Shown one piece after another: positions 1 to 4,942 of a DNA stretch of 6,098 nucleotides (positions are counted from its first letter, which is position 1; each line of letters opens with the position of its first letter). The DNA is from CAIQIA01 sp049317465 (GTDB lineage: Bacteria; Cyanobacteriota; Cyanobacteriia; PCC-6307; Cyanobiaceae), in the NCBI GenBank assembly GCA_049317465.1, contig JBMOIF010000093.1:1-6098 (forward strand), written 5' to 3'. Under the pieces are notes generated by a model that ran no database searches, had not been told where the DNA came from, and worked only from the letters and a program-made list of their open reading frames with translations. The position numbers were made by a program, and so were the translations under genes.

Positions 1-643
1 CGGCCACGAACTCGAAACGGTTCTGCCAGCGCTGGAAGGGCTGGGAGTTGATGTTTTCGTCGTCCTTGGTGAAGTCGAGACCGCCGCGGAGGCACTCGTA
101 CACCACACGGCCGTAGTTCTTGCCGCTCAGGCCGAGCTTCGGCTTGATGGTGCAACCCAGCAGGGGACGGCCGTACTTGTTCATCCGGTCGCGCTCGACC
201 TGGATGCCGTTCGGCGGACCCATGCAGGTCTTGATGAAGGCCAGGGGGAAGCGGATGTCCTCCAGGCGCAGGTGGCGCAGGGCCTTGAAGCCGAAGACGT
301 TGCCGACCAGGGAGGTCAGCACGTTGGTGATCGACCCTTCTTCGAACAGGTCGAGGGGGTAGGCGATGAAGGCGTAGAACGACTCCTTGTCGCCGGGCAC
401 CTCTTCGATGCGGTAGGCGCGGCCTTTGTAGAAGTCGAGGTCGGTGAGGAGCTCGGACCACACGGTGGACCAGGTGCCGGTGGAGGATTCGGCGGCCACG
501 GCGGCGGCCACTTCCTCACGGGGAACGCCTTCCTGGCCGGTGCACTTGAAGCAGGCCAGCAGGTCGGTGTCGAGGGGGACGTAATCAGGAGTCCAGTAGG
601 TGTCCCTGTACTCCTTGACCCCGGCGTCGTACTTCTTGCTCAT
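1..643 (-). CDS. rbcL: RuBisCO large subunit, Form IA type (N-terminal 214 residues; C-terminus off the left edge)
   Basis: Catalyses carboxylation or oxygenation of ribulose-1,5-bisphosphate inside the carboxysome. The visible part holds the whole N-terminal domain (starting MSKKYDAGVKEY) and the first part of the TIM barrel. Active-site residues can be placed by motif: Thr57 in SSTGTW and Asn115 in GNVFGF (spinach Thr65 and Asn123), Lys167 in TIKPK (spinach Lys175), and the metal-site block TKDDEN, where Lys193 is the lysine that is carbamylated (spinach Lys201), followed by Asp195 and Glu196. The sequence breaks off at residue 214 of about 470. The start is the ATG at 643-641; no clear Shine-Dalgarno sequence precedes it. 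It follows csoS1 on the same strand with a 68-bp gap, the usual alpha-carboxysome order, so the two are probably co-transcribed. The Form IA assignment rests on the overall sequence and on the csoS1 neighbour. The family call is essentially certain. Confidence 0.98.
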   Translation of the reverse strand, partial: MSKKYDAGVKEYRDTYWTPDYVPLDTDLLACFKCTGQEGVPREEVAAAVAAESSTGTWSTVWSELLTDLDFYKGRAYRIEEVPGDKESFYAFIAYPLDLFEEGSITNVLTSLVGNVFGFKALRHLRLEDIRFPLAFIKTCMGPPNGIQVERDRMNKYGRPLLGCTIKPKLGLSGKNYGRVVYECLRGGLDFTKDDENINSQPFQRWQNRFEFVA

Positions 644-711
644 GGGGAAATCTGCGGTGGATGCGGGTGAGGCGTGTCGTTCAGCGTCCCTTCACGGGAG
701 GCGCCGACGGC

Positions 712-1026
712 TCAGTCCTTGGACCCGACGAAGCTGCTGCTGCCGTTGAGGGCGGGCTCGACCTCACGGTGGGGGCGGGCGATGATGTGGGCGGCCACCA
801 GACCGTCACCCACGCGCTCGCAGGCATCGGCGCCGGCACGGACCGCAGCGTTGACGGCACCGGTTTCGCCACGGACGAGGACGGTGACGTAGCCGCCGCC
901 CACGAACTCTCGGCCGATCAGACGGACCTCGGCGGCCTTGGTCATGGCGTCAGCCGCTTCGATCGCGGGGACCAGACCGCGGGTCTCGATCATGCCGAGG
1001 GCAATGCCCATGGTTTCGCTTGCCAT
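712..1026 (-). CDS. csoS1: Alpha-carboxysome major shell protein CsoS1 (single BMC domain)
   Basis: Forms hexamers that tile the facets of the alpha-carboxysome shell and leave a small central pore for metabolites. The 104-residue protein is one BMC domain (about residues 5-90), beginning MASETMGIALGMIETRG. It contains the pore-lining stretch REFVGGGY (residues 39-46), the conserved GADACERVGDGLVAAHIIARP region (residues 65-84), and a short variable tail ending FVGSKD. Length and sequence match cyanobacterial CsoS1/CsoS1A closely. The start is the ATG at 1026, five bases after a good GAGGAA ribosome-binding site. An in-frame ATG at 1113 would add 29 residues unlike anything in the family. It lies between sbtB and rbcL on the same strand. 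A 140-bp upstream gap suggests that it may have its own promoter as well as read-through from sbtAB. Only one csoS1 copy is visible here. Confidence 0.97.
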   Translation of the reverse strand: MASETMGIALGMIETRGLVPAIEAADAMTKAAEVRLIGREFVGGGYVTVLVRGETGAVNAAVRAGADACERVGDGLVAAHIIARPHREVEPALNGSSSFVGSKD

Positions 1027-1031
1027 TGCCG

Positions 1032-1037
1032 TTCCTC
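1032..1037 (-). promoter_or_regulatory. Ribosome-binding site of csoS1
   Basis: On the minus strand the sequence is GAGGAA, followed by five bases and then the ATG at 1026. It is among the best Shine-Dalgarno matches in the window and fixes the csoS1 start at 1026, against the upstream in-frame ATG at 1113. Strong translation suits an abundant shell protein. Confidence 0.7.
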
Positions 1038-1086
1038 GTTGGGGGGCGAAGTTCGCGGCTAACACTGCTCCTTTGCCGGCGCATCC

Positions 1087-1110
1087 GTCAAGACGTCTGA
1101 GAACCTTGAC
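1087..1110. repeat. Overlapping small palindromes in the csoS1 leader
   Basis: GTCAAG at 1087-1092 is matched by its inverted copy CTTGAC at 1105-1110, with a 12-base spacer. The perfect 8-base palindrome AGACGTCT at 1091-1098 overlaps the left arm. The block lies 61-84 bases upstream of the csoS1 start, where an operator or leader structure could sit. No known factor is recognised, and short palindromes arise often by chance. Confidence 0.3.
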
Positions 1111-1131
1111 CAATCAGCGTCCAGGCGGCCA

Positions 1132-1162
1132 TTCATAAGCACAGCTCATCAGGCCTTGGCAA
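1132..1162 (-). promoter_or_regulatory. Candidate sigma70-type promoter upstream of csoS1-rbcL
   Basis: On the minus strand TTGCCA (1162-1157) is followed after 19 bases by TATGAA (1137-1132). These match the -35 and -10 consensus at five and four of six positions. The spacer is longer than the ideal 17, and the -35 element begins just after the sbtB stop. It would give a leader of about 100 bases before csoS1, containing the overlapping inverted repeats at 1087-1110. This is a pattern match only; cyanobacterial promoters are poorly predicted by consensus. Confidence 0.25.
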
Positions 1163-1166
1163 TTCT

Positions 1167-1454
1167 TCACAGAAGTGGTGCGGCCTCGGCGGTGTAGGCG
1201 ACGCCACCGAAGTACTCCAGCAGGGGTTGCACGGCGGTGCGCAGGTTCGGCAGCAGGGCGTCCTCACAGAAGACGATCACGTGGGCGTTGGCGCCCAGGC
1301 CGCTGAATTCCATCCCCTCCGAGACCCTCGCGCCGCTGCGGCCCCGGCCGGTCACGTGGCGCACCACCGAATATCCGGGGGCCCCGGCGGCGTCGAGGGC
1401 CTCGAGAAGCTTGTCCAGCTCCCGTTCGCTGACGATCAGATCCAGGCGTTTCAT
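1167..1454 (-). CDS. sbtB: PII-like carbon-sensing regulator of bicarbonate transport (SbtB)
   Basis: A 95-residue protein of the PII superfamily, expected to form trimers that bind adenine nucleotides and control the membrane transporter SbtA. Visible parts are a first beta strand (MKRLDLIVSE), a helix (residues 10-23), the GYSV strand leading into a Gly/Arg-rich T-loop region (about residues 34-56, including GRGRSGAR), and a second beta-alpha-beta half (residues 57-90) with HVIVFCED. The assignment rests on this fold pattern and on its position directly downstream of sbtA in the same direction, 76 bp away. The protein ends soon after the last strand (FGGVAYTAEAAPLL). It therefore lacks the C-terminal extension with a CGPxxC cysteine pair seen in the Synechocystis protein; its only cysteine is Cys63. 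The ATG at 1454 has a C-rich upstream region without a clear ribosome-binding site. Confidence 0.88.
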   Translation of the reverse strand: MKRLDLIVSERELDKLLEALDAAGAPGYSVVRHVTGRGRSGARVSEGMEFSGLGANAHVIVFCEDALLPNLRTAVQPLLEYFGGVAYTAEAAPLL

Positions 1455-1479
1455 GGGGCGCAGGGCGGGGGGCTGTGGG

Positions 1480-1499
1480 ATGGCGATGGATGGCGATGG
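1480..1499. repeat. Two-copy 10-bp tandem repeat between sbtA and sbtB
   Basis: ATGGCGATGG occurs twice without interruption at 1480-1489 and 1490-1499, inside the 76-bp gap between the sbtA stop and the sbtB start. The rest of the gap is C-rich on the coding strand and holds no recognised element. The repeat may be incidental. If transcribed it lies in the sbtA-sbtB junction, 26 bases before the sbtB start codon. Confidence 0.6.
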
Positions 1500-1530
1500 C
1501 TCACCGTCCGATTGGAAGCGGTCAGGACCG

Positions 1531-2532
1531 TCAGAGAACGGAGTGCACCGGGATGAAGCGTTGCACCAGGGCCATGTACAGAGGGATCCCGAACAGGATG
1601 TTGAACGGGAAGGTGATGCCCAGGGAGCTGGAGATGTAGAGACTTGGATTGGCTTCGGGCACGGTCATTCGCATCGCCGCCGGCACGGCGATGTAGGAGG
1701 CGCTGGCGCACAGCACCATGAACAGCAGTGCATTGCCCTGGCTCAGGTGCAGCAGCTGAGCGGCCGCCAGGCCGAGACTGGCGTTGAACAGGGGCATCAG
1801 CACCGCAAAGATGATCAGGAACATGCCCGCCTTGCGCAGGTCCCCCAGGCGCTGGGCGGCGACGATGCCCATGTCGAGCAGGAAGAAGCAGAGGGCGCCG
1901 TAGAAGAGCTTGCCGGTGAAGGGCTCCATCTTCTCGACACCGACGGGGCTGAAGTCGGCCACCAGGATTCCGATCAGCAGGCTGCCCACCAACAGGAACA
2001 CCGAACTGTTCAGAAAGGCCTCATGCAGCACCGCTCCCCAGCCCGCCTGCTGCTGGTTTGCCGACTTTGACGACGCCATCAGCCGCACCAGCAGCAGGCC
2101 GACGATGATGGCGGGTGATTCCATCAGTGCCAGGGCAGCCACCATGAAACCGTCCGAGCGGATCTTGAGCACTTTCAGAAAACTCTCTGCCGTGATGAAT
2201 GTCACGGCACTGATTGATCCGTAGGCGGCGGCGATGGCCGCACTGTCGAACACATTGAAGCGCCAGCGCAGCACCCAGAAGCAGATCAACGGCACCAGAA
2301 TCGCCATCGTGATGGCCGCCCCGATGGTGATCAGCACCGTTGGATTGAGGCCGCTGTGGGCCAGTTCCACCCCGCCCCGAAAGCCGATCGACAGCAGCAG
2401 GTAGAGGGAGAACAGTTTCGGCAATGGTGCCGGGATCTCGAGGTCAGAGCCGACGACGACCGCCAGCACCCCGAGGAAGAAGAACAGAATCGCCGGCGAC
2501 AGCAGGTTCTGCAGGACAAGGCTGGGCTGCAT
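1531..2532 (-). CDS. sbtA: Sodium-dependent bicarbonate transporter SbtA
   Basis: An inner-membrane Na+/HCO3- symporter that supplies bicarbonate to the carboxysome. The 333-residue protein is almost wholly hydrophobic and shows two membrane halves. The first covers about residues 10-152 and the second about 170-328. They are joined by a polar linker (residues 153-168, SSKSANQQQ). The repeated family signatures are visible: FRGGVEL (51-57), AAAYGSISAVTFITAE (101-116) in the first half, and LDMGIVAAQRLGDL (219-232) and CASASYIAVPAAMR (275-288) in the second, followed by SSSLGITFPFNI (301-312). The two serine-rich segments match the substrate-binding regions of the family. The start is the ATG at 2532, three bases after a GAGGAG ribosome-binding site. 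It leads an apparent sbtA-sbtB pair and diverges from rdgB across 77 bp. Family members are typically induced by low inorganic carbon. Confidence 0.96.
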   Translation of the reverse strand: MQPSLVLQNLLSPAILFFFLGVLAVVVGSDLEIPAPLPKLFSLYLLLSIGFRGGVELAHSGLNPTVLITIGAAITMAILVPLICFWVLRWRFNVFDSAAIAAAYGSISAVTFITAESFLKVLKIRSDGFMVAALALMESPAIIVGLLLVRLMASSKSANQQQAGWGAVLHEAFLNSSVFLLVGSLLIGILVADFSPVGVEKMEPFTGKLFYGALCFFLLDMGIVAAQRLGDLRKAGMFLIIFAVLMPLFNASLGLAAAQLLHLSQGNALLFMVLCASASYIAVPAAMRMTVPEANPSLYISSSLGITFPFNILFGIPLYMALVQRFIPVHSVL

Positions 2533-2535
2533 GGG

Positions 2536-2541
2536 CTCCTC
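2536..2541 (-). promoter_or_regulatory. Ribosome-binding site of sbtA
   Basis: On the minus strand GAGGAG ends three bases before the ATG at 2532. The spacing is slightly short but the match is strong and supports this start, which also gives the expected hydrophobic N-terminus. Confidence 0.6.
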
Positions 2542-2573
2542 GTCATCGGTGCGCCAGGCGGCACCGCATCGTT

Positions 2574-2603
2574 GGGCAGAATGCCGCAGCGTCGGTTCTG
2601 CCC
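2574..2603. promoter_or_regulatory. 8-bp dyad in the sbtA/rdgB divergent spacer (possible operator or leader hairpin)
   Basis: GGGCAGAA (2574-2581) and its exact inverted copy TTCTGCCC (2596-2603) flank 14 bases. Within these, CCG (2584-2586) and CGG (2593-2595) pair again, so a transcript could fold into an 8-bp stem, a 2-base bulge, a 3-bp stem and a 6-base loop. The dyad ends six bases before the rdgB start and begins 42 bases upstream of the sbtA start. It could be an operator for the CO2-responsive sbtA gene, a translation-limiting hairpin for rdgB, or both. There is no T-run, so it is not a typical terminator. The binding factor is unknown. Confidence 0.5.
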
Positions 2604-2609
2604 CACCCT

Positions 2610-3197
2610 GTGCCCGTTCTGGTGATCGCCAGCACCAACCCCGCCAAGCTGCGCGAGCTCGAACATCTTTTCGACCCCCTTGACCTTGAATTGCGGCCCA
2701 TGCCGGCGGATCTGGTGATCGAGGAGACGGGCGACTCCTACGCCGCCAACGCCCGCCTCAAGGCCTCCACCGTCGCCCGTCTGTGTGGCTGCTGGTCCCT
2801 GGGGGATGACTCGGGCCTCGAGGTGGACGCCCTCGACGGCGCCCCGGGGCTCGTCTCGGCCCGCTGGGCCGCCGATGACGCGGCCCGCTGCAGCCGCCTG
2901 CTGGAGGCCCTGGCCGACCATCCCTATCGCAGTGCCCGCTTCCGCAGCGCCGTCGCCCTGGCGGCCCCTGACGGCAGCATCCGCCTTGAGAGCGATGGCG
3001 AATGCCGCGGCGAGATTCTCCGGGCCCCGCGGGGCCAGGGCCGTGGTTACGACAGCCTCTTCTGGGTGAGGGAGGCCGGCTGCACCCATGCGGCCATGAC
3101 CGACGAACAGCGCAGCCGCCTGGGCAGCCGTGGCAAGGCCCTGCGCCGGATCGCCGACGCCCTGCGGAGCGAGCTGGGCCTCAGGCCGCCGTGTTGA
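2610..3197 (+). CDS. rdgB: Non-canonical purine NTP pyrophosphatase (RdgB/HAM1 family)
   Basis: Hydrolyses deaminated purine nucleotides (ITP, dITP, XTP) to the monophosphate and pyrophosphate, keeping them out of DNA and RNA. The 195-residue reading starts MPVLVIASTNPAKLRELE, the family's N-terminal nucleotide-binding motif. It continues with EETGDSYAANARLKA (38-52), the metal and catalytic site LGDDSGLEVDALDGAPG (64-80, Asp66/Asp67), SARW (83-86), GRGYDSLF (144-151) and GSRGKAL (172-178). Length is normal for the family. The start is taken as the GTG at 2610 because homology begins there; an ATG at 2424 would run antisense through sbtA. Two deviations are visible: the usual GYDPLF reads GYDSLF, and the usual SHRGKA reads GSRGKA, so the base-contacting His is replaced by Ser. 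It ends 17 bp inside the end of csoS1D. A HAM1 gene beside csoS1D also occurs in marine picocyanobacterial cso loci. Confidence 0.93.
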   Translation: MPVLVIASTNPAKLRELEHLFDPLDLELRPMPADLVIEETGDSYAANARLKASTVARLCGCWSLGDDSGLEVDALDGAPGLVSARWAADDAARCSRLLEALADHPYRSARFRSAVALAAPDGSIRLESDGECRGEILRAPRGQGRGYDSLFWVREAGCTHAAMTDEQRSRLGSRGKALRRIADALRSELGLRPPC

Positions 3198-3924
3198 CCG
3201 AGGCCACGGCGCGCATGGCCGCCGCCGCTGCCTCCTCCACATCCCCTTCGCGGCCGGCGAGGGTCAGGCGCCCGAAGGCACCGACGGCCTTGACGTCGAC
3301 AACGGTGATGTTGGACGCCTTCTCGGCTTCGTTGGCGGCGATCAGCACATAGCCGGCGGGTTCGGTCTCGAGGATGAACATGCTCATGCCCGCCTGGATC
3401 ATCGAGCCGCGACGGTTCTGACGGTTGATCAGCACCGCGTGGTCGGGGGTGATGGCGCGGATGATCTCGGTCCAGCTGACGTTGCAGGGGCTGCGCCGGT
3501 CGATGCTGCTGCCGATGGCCTCGAGCACCACCTGGCCCGAGTGCAGCACCGTGCTCTGGTCGCGGTGGTAGAGGGCCAGGGACCCGAAGGCCCGTTCGAC
3601 CACCATCTGGCCGAGGCGCACGCTGCTGGCCTTCAGGGCGATGTCGGTGACGCGGTGCACGGCCATGCCGGGGGACACCTCCAGCCAGAGGCAGGCATCG
3701 CCCGGGATCGGCAGGAAGCCCTGGGAGACCGTGCCCATGTAGGCGGCCAGCTGGGGCTGCAGGGAATCCAGGAAGACGTGGGTGCGCAGCTCGATGGCAC
3801 CGATGTCGCTGCCACTGCGCCTGAGGCGGTGGCCTTCGCTGTCGGTGGTGACCGTGACGCAACTGGGGCCGTCGGCGTCGATGCCCACCTGGGTGCCGGT
3901 CACCACCACCGGGCCACCGGCCAC
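3181..3924 (-). CDS. csoS1D: Alpha-carboxysome tandem-BMC shell protein CsoS1D
   Basis: A minor shell protein with two fused BMC domains. It forms pseudohexameric trimers, known from Prochlorococcus to stack in pairs with a large central pore that can be open or closed. The 247 residues comprise a variable N-terminal tail (1-44), a first BMC domain (about 45-145, from IELRTHVFLDSLQPQLAAYM) and a second (about 148-245, with ITPDHAVLINRQNR, MFILETEPAGYVLIAANEAEKAS and VKAVGAFGRLTLAGREGDVEE). The Glu110-Arg111 pair in VVERAFGSL corresponds by motif and offset to the gating Glu120/Arg121 of the MED4 protein. The start is the GTG at 3924. The frame is open upstream to a stop at 4065-4063 but offers no other ATG, GTG or TTG, so the only alternative would be a rarer codon such as the CTG at 3972. 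It is convergent with rdgB and separate from the main csoS1-rbcL run. Confidence 0.96.
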   Translation of the reverse strand: MAGGPVVVTGTQVGIDADGPSCVTVTTDSEGHRLRRSGSDIGAIELRTHVFLDSLQPQLAAYMGTVSQGFLPIPGDACLWLEVSPGMAVHRVTDIALKASSVRLGQMVVERAFGSLALYHRDQSTVLHSGQVVLEAIGSSIDRRSPCNVSWTEIIRAITPDHAVLINRQNRRGSMIQAGMSMFILETEPAGYVLIAANEAEKASNITVVDVKAVGAFGRLTLAGREGDVEEAAAAAMRAVASVNTAA

Positions 3925-4044
3925 CCTCAGATTTCCGCGCCGGCTGATCAGGTTGTCGGCACGGGGGTTCAGGGGCCGGGCTCTCAGCGTTCGCGCGACT
4001 CTACCGGCCTGAGCCTCACTTTTATTTCGTTCGACTGGATACGA

Positions 4045-4077
4045 CAGCCCTTCTGATCGCCCCTATCACAAGGGCTG
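4045..4077. promoter_or_regulatory. 8-bp inverted repeat in the divergent spacer between csoS1D and the 99-residue gene
   Basis: CAGCCCTT at 4045-4052 is exactly inverted as AAGGGCTG at 4070-4077, with 17 bases between. CTGATC also recurs directly, at 4053-4058 and 4075-4080. The block lies in the 173-bp gap between the csoS1D start (3924) and the plus-strand gene at 4098. It is close to the only A/T-rich patch there (about 4018-4031), where a promoter in either direction could lie. The long loop and missing T-run argue against a terminator, and an operator for a dimeric regulator is the simplest reading. No known site is matched. Confidence 0.4.
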
Positions 4078-4097
4078 ATCACCTGAGCACCCAGTCC

Positions 4098-4397
4098 ATG
4101 CTCACGCCCAGCACCCGGCTCAAGCTGCAGGACATCATCGGACGCATCGCCGCAGATCAGACGGTGACCCTGCAGGAGCGGATCTTCGTGCAGAAGTTCG
4201 CGGACCGCGATGCCACCGTGGCCAGCTGGCTGCGGCGGGCCCGCCGCCAGCAGCAGCCACCGCCGGTGACCGGGGTGGATCAGTTGCTGCATCAGCTCGA
4301 CCTGGGCGAGGCGGACCCCGACGGCGGCCGTCGCCATCCCAACGACGACATCGGCGACTGGTTCACCGGAGCTCCAGGGTGGCTGCGCCGCAGCTGA
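4098..4397 (+). CDS. Uncharacterised 99-residue soluble protein
   Basis: I do not recognise a named family. The protein has a charged, probably helical N-terminal half (residues 5-52) with the run LQERIFVQKFADRDATVASW, then a Gln/Pro-rich hinge (QQQPPP, 51-56), a second short helix (VDQLLHQLDLG, 60-70), a charged linker, and an end rich in aromatic residues, DDIGDWFTGAPGWLRRS (83-99). It has no signal peptide, membrane segment or cysteine. Good codon use, a single open frame and a position between csoS1D and chlN support a real gene. The ATG at 4098 follows a weak GAG and the 8-bp dyad at 4045-4077. It is 61 bp upstream of the next gene on the same strand. A carboxysome or chlorophyll role cannot be read from the sequence. 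Confidence 0.75.
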   Translation: MLTPSTRLKLQDIIGRIAADQTVTLQERIFVQKFADRDATVASWLRRARRQQQPPPVTGVDQLLHQLDLGEADPDGGRRHPNDDIGDWFTGAPGWLRRS

Positions 4398-4402
4398 CGA
4401 CC

Positions 4403-4430
4403 TTGCCAGAGCGGCCGCAGCCGGTACCCT
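4403..4430 (+). promoter_or_regulatory. Candidate promoter for the 135-residue gene
   Basis: TTGCCA (4403-4408) and TACCCT (4425-4430) are separated by 16 bases and match the -35 and -10 consensus at five and three of six positions. They fall in the 61-bp gap after the 99-residue gene and would start transcription about 20 bases before the ATG at 4459. This is weak evidence from consensus matching alone. Confidence 0.25.
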
Positions 4431-4458
4431 CCGGCCATCCCGCCCGTCTCAGGCCGCC

Positions 4459-4866
4459 ATGGACAGCGCTCCCGTCGCCAGCTCTGACACCGCCACCACG
4501 GCGGAGTGGATCAACCGGGCCATCGACGAAGGCGTCAAGCCCGAGCAGGCCCTGGCCTTCATCGGGCTGGGCCTGATGCATCGCCTCGGCAATGCCGAGG
4601 CCTCCTTCGCGCCGCTGGGCGGCGAGCCCGGGGAGGTGGCCGACCTGGGGGCCCTGCGCCAGCGCCTGGAGCTCATCGACCTGGCGATCCGCACCGGTGC
4701 CCCGCTCAGCACGGCCGAGGTGTCGGTGCTGCTGGGGGCCCGGCCGGGTGCCGCCGAGGTCGAGCGGGGCGGGCTGGTGGCCCGTCGTGTGAGCCGCAAT
4801 GTGTGGAAACTGAGCCGCCAGGCCGACCGGCCCCAGAGCGACGATGCTTTCCGTCGCCGTTTCTGA
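4459..4866 (+). CDS. Uncharacterised 135-residue protein with a possible helix-turn-helix-like C-terminal half
   Basis: No named family is recognised. After a low-complexity start (residues 1-14) come helical stretches: AEWINRAIDEG (15-25), PEQALAFIGLGLMHRLG (28-44) and LGALRQRLELIDLAIRTG (63-80). The next segment, APLSTAEVSVLLGARPGAAE (81-100), followed by a basic hairpin-like part, LVARRVSRNVWKLSR (106-120), resembles a helix-turn-helix with a wing, but this is a visual impression only. The tail is charged and ends FRRRF. It has no signal peptide, membrane segment or cysteine. The ATG at 4459 has no strong ribosome-binding site. The gene ends 76 bp before chlN on the same strand and could be co-transcribed with it. 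Its role is unknown. Confidence 0.75.
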   Translation: MDSAPVASSDTATTAEWINRAIDEGVKPEQALAFIGLGLMHRLGNAEASFAPLGGEPGEVADLGALRQRLELIDLAIRTGAPLSTAEVSVLLGARPGAAEVERGGLVARRVSRNVWKLSRQADRPQSDDAFRRRF

Positions 4867-4942
4867 AACGGAAGACAAGCCCGCGGCCCTTCGCCGCTGC
4901 CGCCACAAGACCTAGAGAAGGGCAGGAGCAGCGGGGCCAGGG

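Noticed and set aside
644..711. Imperfect hairpin between csoS1 and rbcL as a processing or attenuation element
   Set aside because: The best stem is about 5 bp with an internal mismatch, with no T-run and no known motif. I see nothing else in this gap.
1027..1113. ATG at 1113 as the start of csoS1
   Set aside because: The extra 29 residues have no counterpart in CsoS1 proteins, and a good ribosome-binding site supports 1026.
1237..2070. Plus-strand open frame of 277 codons across sbtB and sbtA
   Set aside because: Antisense to two well-supported genes, with a Gln/His-rich composition and no family resemblance.
2424..2609. ATG at 2424 as the start of rdgB
   Set aside because: It would add 62 Arg/Ala/Pro-rich residues antisense to the sbtA 5' end. 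Homology begins at the GTG at 2610.
2331..3242. Minus-strand open frame of 303 codons opposite rdgB
   Set aside because: It runs antisense through rdgB and into the sbtA 5' end in another frame; low-complexity shadow.
3130..4056. Plus-strand open frame of 308 codons opposite csoS1D
   Set aside because: It is the complement of the conserved CsoS1D coding sequence, with repetitive Ala/Gly/Asp/His content and no recognisable domain.
4883..4897. GCGGC/GCCGC hairpin between the 135-residue gene and chlN as a terminator
   Set aside because: The stem is only 5 bp with no following T-run, as expected by chance in GC-rich sequence.
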